From positions 1-24,778 of IMG/VR virus record IMGVR_UViG_3300032731_001234: DNA of 24,778 nt; one strand, 5' to 3'. The notes below the pieces were generated by a model that worked only from the letters and a program-made list of their open reading frames with translations, was not told the origin of the DNA and made no database searches. Position numbers and translations under genes: made by a program. The DNA comes from a virus. Shown here piece after piece: positions 8,791 to 17,105 of the stretch (position 1 is its first letter; every line of letters starts with the position of its first letter).

Positions 8791-10717
8791 TAGCACGTGG
8801 GACCGAGGAGCGGCGAAAAAACTCCTGTCACCTGCCTTTGTTAAAGGGTATGGACGGGTGGTTTATGAGTTCGAGAATCGCCAATCCAGCAAGATATTTT
8901 CCCACACCCTAGGGCGTGTTGACTTCCGGACCGGTCTAGACGACAAGTTGACATCGGGCCGTAACGAGCAGATTGAGGCGGTGTACGGGGAGAGGGGTGT
9001 GAATGGGTACCGGTATAAATCGGTCTCGCACACCCATATCCGCCCCGTTCTAATCGGTAGTGGGCTAACGGTCCTGGGGCATGGTATTTCAGTCGCCAGT
9101 GGCTGGGAAAACTGCGCGATGGCCGGGGCGACATGCGCAAATGGTGAAAGCGACACCCGGTGTGAGGTGGGGAAGTGCCGGATTGGTACGTTGACACGGG
9201 TGGCCGGTGACCGTTGGAGGTACGACTCCCTGACGGTGTCGGGCCTGTACTATTTCGTATTCGGCAGGGATAGGGTAACACTACGTAGTGTTACCCGTGG
9301 GCGGTTTAGCTTGCCGGCTGGATCCGGTACGGTGAACGTTTCCCGGGTAGCGAGCATCCCCGCCACCATATATCTGCCACCGAACACATACTCGGAGGAG
9401 ACATTTACGAGGAGGGTAATTACTACCCGCTACGCGGACCTGGTTACGGTTCGTTCACTTACCGATTCGGTTGACGACTTCGTCCGGGCGTTGCTGGGAA
9501 TGAACCAGGCGACAGTGAAGGTAGAAACGGAGGTCAGGGACCGGTTACTTGATACGTTACAGGGAGTTCTCGACCCGGCCTGGTACGAGTTTGTGTCAGA
9601 CGAAATCGATGAGTTGTGGGATCAGAGATTTACGGGGATTAATAAGACAAATCGAGATTTCCTAATCACTGCGTATGGGGCGTTAACAACCCTGTATCAA
9701 TCAGGGATTGAAGTGATGATGTCGGGTATTCGGGGGTCGAAGGTTGCGGTCGATGACAGGATCGGGAGGCCGGTATACGGGAGATTGCCTGGGGTCGAGG
9801 GGGCATATAACAATCCCGACGAGCCGGACACCCCGGCAAAGTGGCTGACGTCCGGGTCCGACGATCTGCTGTCCGGGACCAAACACACCTTGGATAATTT
9901 CTACCGGACATATCTCGACCCGGATACCTGCTACCCCCTCAACCTGGACTGGCTGGCCCAGCACCTCGGGTTTGTAGGCGGACTATGGAACCTGGAGTGG
10001 CCCAATGCCACCAAACGCCTCTTGCTCCGGAACGCCCATGTCAACGCTGTGTCCGGATCGATGTGGACCCAGGACTCCTCACTGGATACGCTGCGCCGTA
10101 TCGATACGGGACGGATCGAGCGGGTCCAAGTGAACTCGGGCACCGGAGTGGTCACTACTGCGTATAGGTATAGCGGCCGAGTGTACAACACCACAACCGA
10201 CCTAACCACTATCGGGACCTTTAACAACCTGGTTGTAGATGTGTCTCGTTGGCAGGGAATCTTACCCTCCCGCGGTAGCATGCTGACCTTGCTGTTTATG
10301 TTTTGGGCGCTGGGGATAAAAGCCCACACCCCCGGCGAGTTGAGGTACGACTCGGCCACAGGCACTTTTGTTATCCGTAGCGGGCTGCGGGATCGCGAGC
10401 TCAGTGCCCCCATCAACGTGCCGTATATCGTAGATGTGTTGAGGGCTGGAACCGACACAGACGCGGAAGTAGCCAATTACCCCAACCAGCTCATCTCCGG
10501 TGTCGGTACGTGTCAGGACGAGCTGTCAGCTAATACAACAATCATACGCATGCCCTTTTACTACAACCGGAACGGTCGTAGCTGGGACGCTGCTGTGTCC
10601 GTAATGGATAACTACGCCCCCAGTACATCTTTAAACCGTGTACAGTATGCGTATTCGGTGGCCGATTTGCTGGTTGCCGATGATGTGTTCTTTGAACCGG
10701 AAGTGGTAGTTAACTAA
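8780..10717 (+). CDS. Baseplate protein with gpI-like domain
   Basis: A 645-aa protein beginning at a GTG inside the end of the gpJ-like gene. Residues about 377-415 (YLDPDTCYPLNLDWLAQHLG, then NLEWPNATKRLLLRNA) match the core of phage tail protein I (P2 gpI), whose members follow gpJ in many myoviruses: 'C-x-xxLp-LA-x-x-l-x-vd-x-W-x-xxW-x-x-xxkR-xll'. gpI proteins are normally near 200 aa, so this is much longer, with large N- and C-terminal beta-rich additions. The N-terminal part has a cysteine pair cluster (NCAMAGATCANG, RCEVGKC) that may bind metal or form disulfides. Likely a wedge component on the baseplate periphery. Confidence 0.82.
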   Translation: MLSNSTWDRGAAKKLLSPAFVKGYGRVVYEFENRQSSKIFSHTLGRVDFRTGLDDKLTSGRNEQIEAVYGERGVNGYRYKSVSHTHIRPVLIGSGLTVLGHGISVASGWENCAMAGATCANGESDTRCEVGKCRIGTLTRVAGDRWRYDSLTVSGLYYFVFGRDRVTLRSVTRGRFSLPAGSGTVNVSRVASIPATIYLPPNTYSEETFTRRVITTRYADLVTVRSLTDSVDDFVRALLGMNQATVKVETEVRDRLLDTLQGVLDPAWYEFVSDEIDELWDQRFTGINKTNRDFLITAYGALTTLYQSGIEVMMSGIRGSKVAVDDRIGRPVYGRLPGVEGAYNNPDEPDTPAKWLTSGSDDLLSGTKHTLDNFYRTYLDPDTCYPLNLDWLAQHLGFVGGLWNLEWPNATKRLLLRNAHVNAVSGSMWTQDSSLDTLRRIDTGRIERVQVNSGTGVVTTAYRYSGRVYNTTTDLTTIGTFNNLVVDVSRWQGILPSRGSMLTLLFMFWALGIKAHTPGELRYDSATGTFVIRSGLRDRELSAPINVPYIVDVLRAGTDTDAEVANYPNQLISGVGTCQDELSANTTIIRMPFYYNRNGRSWDAAVSVMDNYAPSTSLNRVQYAYSVADLLVADDVFFEPEVVVN

Positions 10718-10721
10718 CAAC

Positions 10722-13700
10722 ATGCAAAAGAATCCGTTTATCCCTATAGCGTCGATGGCGCAAGCCCAGACCCGGATCATCGAGACTCTAGGTGTCCCAT
10801 ACGCCGACCCATTCAATGAGGAGGGAGTGATAGCAGATGTCAACGACCCCCTTAAGTTGGGCAGGGTCAAGGTGACGACCGACGATCAGATCACATCATC
10901 CTGGATACCCGTCTCCGGATCGAATAGCGGGACGCTGAGTGCTAGGTATATCGGTGCTCAGGTACTGGTTGGTAAAAGGCGTGGCCGTTCGGATGATATG
11001 TATGTGATCGGGGTAGTCCGGAGCGATCCGGGCGTGGGGGTTAACGGAAACCCGCTGCAACTTCCGGTGATCGATGAGAGCATGGCGGTGTGGAATGGGT
11101 CCACCGACCCGGGAATGTCGTGTAACGAGGGTAATCAGGGGCGGGTATACATCCTCAGCAATGAGATGAATCAGGATGTCGTGGTGTGTTTGCGCCGCAC
11201 CAGTAAGCAGGTAGGGTCGAAACCGGCCTGGGCCTGGAAGTCCATTACCAATGGGTTGTGGGTCGAGAAGGGGGTGAACCCCGGCAACGAGACCACATTG
11301 GCGATCGAGCAGGGGCAGAAGAGGAACCCGGGCATCCCGGAGTGCAGTGAGGCGCTAGCCGGTGAAGAACACGAGTTCTCCGAGGATCGGGGGTTCCGCA
11401 CCATCAAGATGATATGTCAACGGGATGAGAACAAGTCGTGGAGTTGGCGTCCCAGCAGTGCGGTCCCTACGTACTTCCGGACCACAATGCCCAACTGCAC
11501 TGAGAAACTCCACGGTATGGAGGCTCTACTCGATGATGGTAATAACTCCGAGCTGTTGATATGTCAACGGTATCAAGGTTCGATGAAGTGGGTGAAGCAG
11601 GGTCAGCGTCTCCCGCACAAATTTCACACCCAGGATAAACCGCTAAGCCGTGTCGAGTTCACGACCAGCTACAAGCCGGTCAAGGCGCTGGAGGAGGAGG
11701 CGGTAGCGGCTACAAATTATGACTGGGTCGCTGGAGATGTGGCCGGGGTAGTTTTCGACACTGTGATTGGGAACATCCCACTCACCGGTACGGACCCCGC
11801 CCTACGAGCCCTACTGGAGTCCGCATCGCTGGTTCCGGCAACCGCGTTTGATGGGGCCGATACGCTGCAGCAGGCGGCCCGGGAGGCATTGTCTAGCCGG
11901 ACTGGAATCCCCGTCGAGACGTTGTTCCAGACGATACGGGACGAGCTCGACGACAACGGCTCACTGACACTGGAGACCGGGACCGTCTTGGCGGGGGTGG
12001 GTGCCGCAGCGGACGTATTGGTGAATGGGGTTGTGGCGGGGGATACCGGCGCCGCATTGCTCCAGATCGGGCAAGACACCCTCCGCAATGCGCTACTCAC
12101 TTTGGAGCCTCGGGCCGCATCGGTAATGACCGGGCTGATGAGTGGGGGTATAGCCGGAGCCATAGATAGTGCGGTGGCGGTTGGGTTGGATGAACTACCC
12201 CCCGAAGTAAGCAAGTATGTCGGACCGGCGATCGATATTGCGCAGGGCTTGTTGGCGTCAGCGTACCCCACTTCCCTAGGTACCATCCTTAACTCCGCCT
12301 CGGGTGGCGGGTTGCTGGGGGCAATCACCAGCACCATTAATATCGCTGTAGGAAATAATGTGGTGACTCCGGCACTGCTGGAGAACATAGCGACAGGACT
12401 AACCACGGGGTCGTTTGGGGAGATACCGAAGCTGTTCGGGTCGTTATCCAATCTCGATGCGGTGTCAAAGTTAGCGCCCGGATTGGGGTCATTGCCGGTC
12501 TTAGCCACTACGGCCCTGGGCCTTATTGGTCAGGGCGAATCGATGACAAAACTGCTAGGGGCTGGCGGTCTGGGTATCGACCAGCTCAGCGAACTTGTCG
12601 GTGGTGATTTTAATGCCGCCGCGACCATTATTAGTGGGGTTGAGGGACTGAAAGGGGTATTTGGATCGGGGTCCCCTTCGGCTTCTGATTGCCCTTGCGG
12701 ACCCAAGTGCCGCAAAGTCTCTCACGGGGAAGATAGTGATGGAAATAACATCCTTGAGAAGTGTGGAGCGTTGACGGCCAATAACTCCAACGCGTATAGT
12801 CCGGGCGGAGCCCCAGTACCTAACAATACGGGCCCGGTAGCACAGGCCCAAGGGCTCACCAATACGCTGGTGGGGTCGAACCTGATCCCGTCGAATCGGA
12901 CCGACCTGACCAAGATGGTTGAGCAGGTCAGCCGGGTGAAGGATATGGCTGAGCGGTTCAACGCCTCGAGGTTCGCGGACCTCCCCGAGCATATGGCCGA
13001 AATGGCATATACCTTCGAGGCCGTTGAGAAGTCGTTTAAGACCGCCGACAACAACATCACAGGGGTGGAGTCGGTAGAGCGAAAACTGATTGACTCGATG
13101 TACAATCTGCTCACGAACATTGTGTACAAGAAGGGGGGCGGGGTTCTCCCAGATATTATCAACGATGCTCGGGAGAACGCTCAGGCCATCCGAGACCTGT
13201 ACAAGTTTGTGAAAAAGCTGGATCAGGTTAAGAGGGGGGGTAGTGCGGGGGTCAGGTTGACTCGGAATCTGGCTGACTCGTTTGGTAATATACCCGGCTT
13301 GGCGGCTCTGGGTAAAAAGAATCGCACCGAAGCCCTGAAGATCTTGAGGGGGGGAATTACTCCGGCGGACCGGGAATGGCGCAGCCTGACACCAGGTGTC
13401 GACTTCGGCTCGGTGCTGGGAACCTACGGGCCGGCTATCCCCGCCCCCTATCCCTCCGAACGCACACTGTTCGACCGGGACCGGATCCTGGCAATCAGCG
13501 CTGAGTCGAAACTGGGCGAGACATCACCCCAGCCCCGGCAACTCCTGGATTCGGTGCTGTCGCCCAGCCAGATTAAAAGATTGAAGGGGACGGGTGTGGG
13601 TGAATCTTTGGGGTCTAATATCCTTAATGGAGCTGTGCCCCCCTCCGTACCAGGTGCCGTGGACCCCCTCTCCTCCGCACCGGGTGAAAGCTCGATATAC

Positions 13701-13742
13701 GACGCCATTACGGCTCGAGAGGGAAAGACGGCTTGTGAATAA
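10722..13742 (+). CDS. Baseplate spike/hub protein with OB-fold N-terminus
   Basis: A 1006-aa protein. Residues about 30-105 (GVIADVNDPLKLGRVKV, SSWIPVSG, GAQVLVGKRRG, YVIGVVRSDP) fit the OB-fold domain of T4 gp5 / P2 gpV / VgrG spikes. Unlike those, it continues into a 300-residue alanine/glycine-rich hydrophobic helical region (about residues 340-650) and then a Cys/His cluster: C657, C659, C663, H668, C681. The C-terminal third is helical. Spike proteins of this fold pierce the outer membrane; the cluster could bind Zn or Fe as in some spike tips, but this is inference. Start ATG is 4 nt after the previous stop. The terminase GTG overlaps its end. Whether the middle region sits in the tail lumen cannot be told. 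Confidence 0.82.
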   Translation: MQKNPFIPIASMAQAQTRIIETLGVPYADPFNEEGVIADVNDPLKLGRVKVTTDDQITSSWIPVSGSNSGTLSARYIGAQVLVGKRRGRSDDMYVIGVVRSDPGVGVNGNPLQLPVIDESMAVWNGSTDPGMSCNEGNQGRVYILSNEMNQDVVVCLRRTSKQVGSKPAWAWKSITNGLWVEKGVNPGNETTLAIEQGQKRNPGIPECSEALAGEEHEFSEDRGFRTIKMICQRDENKSWSWRPSSAVPTYFRTTMPNCTEKLHGMEALLDDGNNSELLICQRYQGSMKWVKQGQRLPHKFHTQDKPLSRVEFTTSYKPVKALEEEAVAATNYDWVAGDVAGVVFDTVIGNIPLTGTDPALRALLESASLVPATAFDGADTLQQAAREALSSRTGIPVETLFQTIRDELDDNGSLTLETGTVLAGVGAAADVLVNGVVAGDTGAALLQIGQDTLRNALLTLEPRAASVMTGLMSGGIAGAIDSAVAVGLDELPPEVSKYVGPAIDIAQGLLASAYPTSLGTILNSASGGGLLGAITSTINIAVGNNVVTPALLENIATGLTTGSFGEIPKLFGSLSNLDAVSKLAPGLGSLPVLATTALGLIGQGESMTKLLGAGGLGIDQLSELVGGDFNAAATIISGVEGLKGVFGSGSPSASDCPCGPKCRKVSHGEDSDGNNILEKCGALTANNSNAYSPGGAPVPNNTGPVAQAQGLTNTLVGSNLIPSNRTDLTKMVEQVSRVKDMAERFNASRFADLPEHMAEMAYTFEAVEKSFKTADNNITGVESVERKLIDSMYNLLTNIVYKKGGGVLPDIINDARENAQAIRDLYKFVKKLDQVKRGGSAGVRLTRNLADSFGNIPGLAALGKKNRTEALKILRGGITPADREWRSLTPGVDFGSVLGTYGPAIPAPYPSERTLFDRDRILAISAESKLGETSPQPRQLLDSVLSPSQIKRLKGTGVGESLGSNILNGAVPPSVPGAVDPLSSAPGESSIYDAITAREGKTACE

Positions 13743-15315
13743 GGTCCAACTGGTTCATGAAAGACAGCTCGTTGCCGAAATGAGTTTGAAGGTTGAGGAC
13801 TTGAATCCTGACCAGAGGAAGGAGTTACTCCGTTTGAGGTGTCGGACCGAATTTCTTATCTACTCAAAGTTTATTACTCGGGAAGTGCCTGGAAGTGGGG
13901 TATTTCAACCTTACGACGTCCACAGGTTGATTTGCGACTGGGCACAGAAGGTTAGTGACGGGGATATCGACTATCAACGTACCGCCATCTCTCTTCCTCC
14001 ACGTACTGGAAAATCCTTACTGATATCCAGACTGCTACCAAGCTTCGCTTTCGGCAGATCTCCCACTTCTCAGCACATTTTGGCTAGTTACGCTCTCAAA
14101 CTAACCACCGAAAACTCCCGCTCGATCCTGGAATTTGTAACCTCGGAAGCGTTTCAGTGGTTGTTTCCGGAGTTTACAATCAAAAGGGCTGACTGCAATC
14201 TGAAGGTAATTAGGAGTCAGCAGGGGGGGATTATCATGAGTGCTTCGGCTGGCAGTGGAGTAACGGGTTTCGGTTTTGGTTCTATCAGCAACGACGATAT
14301 GCCCGGACTAGGTATCCTAGATGACGTTATCCAGGACGGTACTAGTCCTCAGGTTCTAGAGAGTACTTGGGGCTGGGTAAGTCAGCAGTTTGGCACTCGT
14401 ATGTTGCCCAACTACGCGCTGATGTCAGTTGGTACGAGATTTCATGTCCATGACACTACAGGAAGACTGATCGAGTCTGATCCGGATCGGTGGAGGGTTC
14501 TGAATGTTCCGGCCCTTTGCATTAATGAGGAAAACGATCCCATGGGTAGGAAGCTAGATGAGTCCCATTGGCCAGAATTCTTTCCGTCATCAGTACTAGA
14601 GTCTATTAAGAAGCAAGATCAAAAGACCTTTAACGTCCTGTACCAGGGGCAGCCCAGGGGTGAAGACGGATCGATCTACAAGCTGCACTGGTTCGAGCAG
14701 CATGAGAAAAATAGGGAGTCGTATGAGTTTGTGTACGCCACAGCCGATACAGCCCTTAAAAAGGGAGAGCAGAACGACTCATCGGTTATTTGTATCTTTG
14801 GGGTTGTTCGAAAGACCCGAAAACTCCACCTGATCCACGTGTTTAAGGAAAAAATGGAGTTCCCGGACCTTCTGAAGATGATGCCCATGCTTATGAAAAG
14901 TTGGAAAGTCCGTTCTCTCTACATTGAAGCTCGAGCGTCGGGCCTTCCACTCATACAAATGCTCCGGAAAGAGATTCAAATCCCTGTCAAGGAGATCATC
15001 CCCAGCAAGGATAAGGTTTTGAGGGCAAACGAGGTTGCTCCTATAGCTGAGGATGGACGAGTCTCAGTTTACGCCGGAATCCCTGGCTTGGCAGAGCTTA
15101 TGTCCGAACTATGCTCTTTCCCTTATGTTAAGGGGGATGACTTTGTAGATTCTTTCTGCAGCGGTTTGAAGATATATAGGGATGAGATTATGGGTTCGGC
15201 CAAGGCTGCTCACGGCGGTAGTCGTATCCACTTGCCAATGGCAAACCATCGAGGGGGGCAGCAACGGATTACGGGGAGACTGGAGCGCGGATCGATACGG
15301 ACAAACTACTTGTAA
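13735..15315 (+). CDS. terL: Large terminase subunit
   Basis: A 526-aa packaging ATPase-nuclease. The Walker A-like loop is PPRTGKS (residues about 88-94). Walker B is LGILDD with D196 and D197, preceded by a coupling-like segment (GSGVTGFGFG). The C-terminal RNase H-type nuclease shows YATADTALK (D338) and DDFVDSFCSG (D472). I chose the GTG at 13735, which overlaps the spike gene stop and has AGAGGG about 10 nt upstream; the frame is open further 5', but that part runs inside the spike gene and lacks family features. An ATG at 13780 is the alternative. Codon and base use differ from the baseplate genes before it (more AAG, AGG, TTG), so it may have a separate history. No small subunit is seen nearby. 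Confidence 0.95.
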   Translation: MNKVQLVHERQLVAEMSLKVEDLNPDQRKELLRLRCRTEFLIYSKFITREVPGSGVFQPYDVHRLICDWAQKVSDGDIDYQRTAISLPPRTGKSLLISRLLPSFAFGRSPTSQHILASYALKLTTENSRSILEFVTSEAFQWLFPEFTIKRADCNLKVIRSQQGGIIMSASAGSGVTGFGFGSISNDDMPGLGILDDVIQDGTSPQVLESTWGWVSQQFGTRMLPNYALMSVGTRFHVHDTTGRLIESDPDRWRVLNVPALCINEENDPMGRKLDESHWPEFFPSSVLESIKKQDQKTFNVLYQGQPRGEDGSIYKLHWFEQHEKNRESYEFVYATADTALKKGEQNDSSVICIFGVVRKTRKLHLIHVFKEKMEFPDLLKMMPMLMKSWKVRSLYIEARASGLPLIQMLRKEIQIPVKEIIPSKDKVLRANEVAPIAEDGRVSVYAGIPGLAELMSELCSFPYVKGDDFVDSFCSGLKIYRDEIMGSAKAAHGGSRIHLPMANHRGGQQRITGRLERGSIRTNYL

Positions 15316-15325
15316 CGGAAATTTG

Positions 15326-15345
15326 TGCTATAGTACGTACGTACT
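15326..15345 (+). promoter_or_regulatory. Host-type extended -10 promoter with palindromic operator candidate
   Basis: An extended -10 box, TGC-TATAGT, lies at 15326-15334; no good -35 is present at the usual distance. Directly over the expected start point is a perfect 14-bp palindrome, AGTACGTACGTACT (15332-15345). A palindrome here would suit a repressor dimer that blocks initiation. It precedes the thioredoxin-sigma-HNH unit, and no copy of the GTTGAAAGC element is nearby. Confidence 0.6.
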
Positions 15346-15355
15346 CGTAACTAGC

Positions 15356-15362
15356 GGGAGGA
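15356..15362 (+). promoter_or_regulatory. Strong Shine-Dalgarno (GGGAGGA)
   Basis: GGGAGGA sits 3 nt before the ATG of the thioredoxin-like gene. It stands out because most genes in the window, notably those behind the GTTGAAAGC element, lack any Shine-Dalgarno. Confidence 0.75.
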
Positions 15363-15365
15363 ACT

Positions 15366-15683
15366 ATGAGCGAATTTAAGTACAGAGTGGTTTTATTCGG
15401 TCAGCCGGGCTGCCCGGCGTGCGATGCCATGGCCCCCATCTGGGCGAAGGTGGCAGGTGAAGTGGCGGAGGAGTATCCCGAGCTCCAGGTGGGCTGGGGA
15501 GAAATGGACGTCCAGGAGGATGGTTGGGAATTCCTGGAGTCGTTAGTGCCCGGCCAGTCCGGTAACGGCACCCCGGAGATAGCCATCTTCGACGATGAGT
15601 GCGAGCTGGTCGCCTTCAACGGTGATGGGATCATGCCCGCCTCACAACTCAAGGACTTTGTAATCAAATCATGCAAAAACTAA
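15366..15683 (+). CDS. Thioredoxin-like protein (CPAC active site)
   Basis: A 105-aa thioredoxin-fold protein. The first strand (YRVVLFGQPGCPACDAMAPI) carries a CxxC active site with C16 and C19 as CPAC, and the conserved cis-proline is P70 in GNGTPEIAIF. The size is that of a single thioredoxin domain without signal peptide, so it should act in the cytoplasm as a dithiol-disulfide reductant, possibly serving phage ribonucleotide reductase or another enzyme encoded elsewhere. The CPAC dipeptide differs from CGPC of classical thioredoxin and is nearer to glutaredoxin/NrdH-like variants. It is the first gene behind the host-type promoter and is followed after one base by the sigma factor ATG. 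Confidence 0.9.
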   Translation: MSEFKYRVVLFGQPGCPACDAMAPIWAKVAGEVAEEYPELQVGWGEMDVQEDGWEFLESLVPGQSGNGTPEIAIFDDECELVAFNGDGIMPASQLKDFVIKSCKN

Positions 15684-15684
15684 C

Positions 15685-16404
15685 ATGCGACCTATAGAGC
15701 TCGAACCGTTAAAGGGTGTCCCCAGGTCGGAGTACGAACGGACCCGGGACAAACACATCCGGGAGAATATGTGGAAAGCGGGCAACACGGCCCGCAAGGT
15801 GTCGCAGTTTAGCGGGTTGCCGTATGACGACCTGAGGTCTGTGGCTCTCGAGGCGATGGTTAAGCTTTACGACAAATGGGACCCGGGTAAGGCGAACTTC
15901 AGTACGTGGCTGAATCGCTCACTCACCTTCCAGGTACTTAACTACTTGCGTGATCACTCTCGGATGATCCGGATCCCCCGAACATACGCCGACTGCTACA
16001 TGAAGATCCGGAAGTACATCGGATCCGACCCCAACATATCGAATCAGGAGCTCTCGAGGCTAACGGACATCCACGTCTCGTTGATCTCTGAGACCCGGTC
16101 CGCTTACCAGACCACTTTCCTAGAGATCAACGAAGACACGGAAATGCCCGTGGATGCAATCGACATCAATGATGATAGCTTGGGGAAGATGTTAGATGAC
16201 TATGGGGATGTTACGGAAAACTTGATGTCGTTGTCCCAACCCGACCTGGAGTTTTTAACCGACACGTATGTGGATAAGCGGGCAAATTCTACGTTGTTTC
16301 GGAAGTACCCTGGTATTAACTCTTCGGATAAGATTCGGGAACGTACTAGCGAGTTGATGGAGCGGGTATTGGGAGGGTCGGAGTGTCGGCAAGAAGGTAC
16401 GTAG
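15685..16404 (+). CDS. Phage-encoded sigma-70 family factor
   Basis: A 239-aa protein with a clear sigma region 2 at residues about 47-99: PYDDLRSVALEAMVKLYDKW, GKANFSTWLNRSLTFQVLNY, then LRDHSRMIRIPR. Region 3-like helices follow (SNQELSRLTDIHVSLISETR). The C-terminal 80 residues are acidic and only weakly resemble region 4 (KYPGINSSDKIRERTSELM), so the factor may be a reduced one recognising mainly a -10 element, or need a partner as T4 gp55 does. It would direct host core RNA polymerase to a subset of phage genes. It lies between the thioredoxin-like and HNH-like genes, has no Shine-Dalgarno, and its end overlaps the next start by 22 nt, so its translation is probably coupled. Confidence 0.9.
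   Translation: MRPIELEPLKGVPRSEYERTRDKHIRENMWKAGNTARKVSQFSGLPYDDLRSVALEAMVKLYDKWDPGKANFSTWLNRSLTFQVLNYLRDHSRMIRIPRTYADCYMKIRKYIGSDPNISNQELSRLTDIHVSLISETRSAYQTTFLEINEDTEMPVDAIDINDDSLGKMLDDYGDVTENLMSLSQPDLEFLTDTYVDKRANSTLFRKYPGINSSDKIRERTSELMERVLGGSECRQEGT
16371..16377 (+). promoter_or_regulatory. Shine-Dalgarno deciding the GTG at 16383
   Basis: GGGAGGG inside the sigma gene lies 5 nt before GTG 16383 and supports that start for the HNH-like gene in place of later ATGs. Confidence 0.65.
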
Positions 16405-17105
16405 AGGTAGCGGGCACCCAGTACAACAAGAAGGGGTTTGGGGCGAGATGGTCGGCGATAGTATCGGGGTATGAGATTGGTTTGACCGTGTCACCCGACG
16501 ACTCATCGTTCGTGTCGGATGTCCTGCGGCGGATTTTGCGATTCGCCCGGATCATGGATCGTGGTCAGGTGCAGTTCCGGGTCGTGCAGAGGTCGTTTAA
16601 CGGGAAGCGAGTCAAAGGGATTGCGCTTGTAACTCCGAACTCCGGGCATGAGGTGTGGGTGGGGAAGCAGGTAGTCGTCCGAGCGATGTTCCCCAACACC
16701 AACACACCCGATCAGGGGAAAGTTAATCGTCGGGACGTGTTGAGGTCGCTACGGGATATTGTCGAGCCGCAGATCCGAGAATACCGGAGGCGGTTTGCGG
16801 GCAAATCGGTCATAAAGTCGTCGTTGACTGGCCGCCCCATCCTGGGGCCGTACCACGTCGATCATGTGTATCCGTTTATACGGTTGGTGGAGGAGTGGTG
16901 TAGGGAGAACGGGTTGGATCTGGAAACCATAGCAGTGAGGTGTCGGGGGACCGTGTGTCGGCTGGAGTCGGTCGAAATGGCCGAATCGTGGTTCGATTAC
17001 CATGCCCTGCACGCGGAGTTCCAGGTCCTGGATGCGGCGGAAAATACTTCAAAGGGGGCTCGCTATGTCGGGCGAAGCGCTGAACAGCCGGTCGAAGATT
17101 CTTGA
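16383..17105 (+). CDS. HNH/DUF3223-like protein
   Basis: A 240-aa protein. The C-terminal half resembles the second part of DUF3223 (DCL-type) proteins. It has a helix of the RxxVxxQI kind (RDIVEPQIREYRRRFAGKS), then TGRPILGPYHVDHVYPFIRL with H158, D160 and H161, and finally WFDYHALHAEFQVLDAAENT (H, N), the layout of a beta-beta-alpha metal/HNH-like motif. The cysteine often seen before TG in that family is replaced by serine (KSSLTG), so metal binding may be altered. The N-terminal half is basic and beta-rich. Nucleic-acid binding or nicking is plausible but not shown. It is the last gene of the trx-sigma unit, and its final 57 nt overlap the convergent 181-aa gene. Confidence 0.7.
   Translation: MSARRYVEVAGTQYNKKGFGARWSAIVSGYEIGLTVSPDDSSFVSDVLRRILRFARIMDRGQVQFRVVQRSFNGKRVKGIALVTPNSGHEVWVGKQVVVRAMFPNTNTPDQGKVNRRDVLRSLRDIVEPQIREYRRRFAGKSVIKSSLTGRPILGPYHVDHVYPFIRLVEEWCRENGLDLETIAVRCRGTVCRLESVEMAESWFDYHALHAEFQVLDAAENTSKGARYVGRSAEQPVEDS

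Noticed and set aside
11717-12508. Long minus-strand open frame (263 codons) opposite the spike gene
   Set aside because: It is the complement of the Ala/Gly-rich region; Ser/Pro/Thr-rich shadow peptide without motifs.
13594-13734. Upstream extension of the terminase frame
   Set aside because: It runs inside the spike gene, has no terminase-like residues, and a GTG overlapping the spike stop gives a normal start.
15333-15344. GTACGTACGTAC as a microsatellite or CRISPR-like repeat
   Set aside because: Only three 4-nt units; better read as one palindrome at the promoter.
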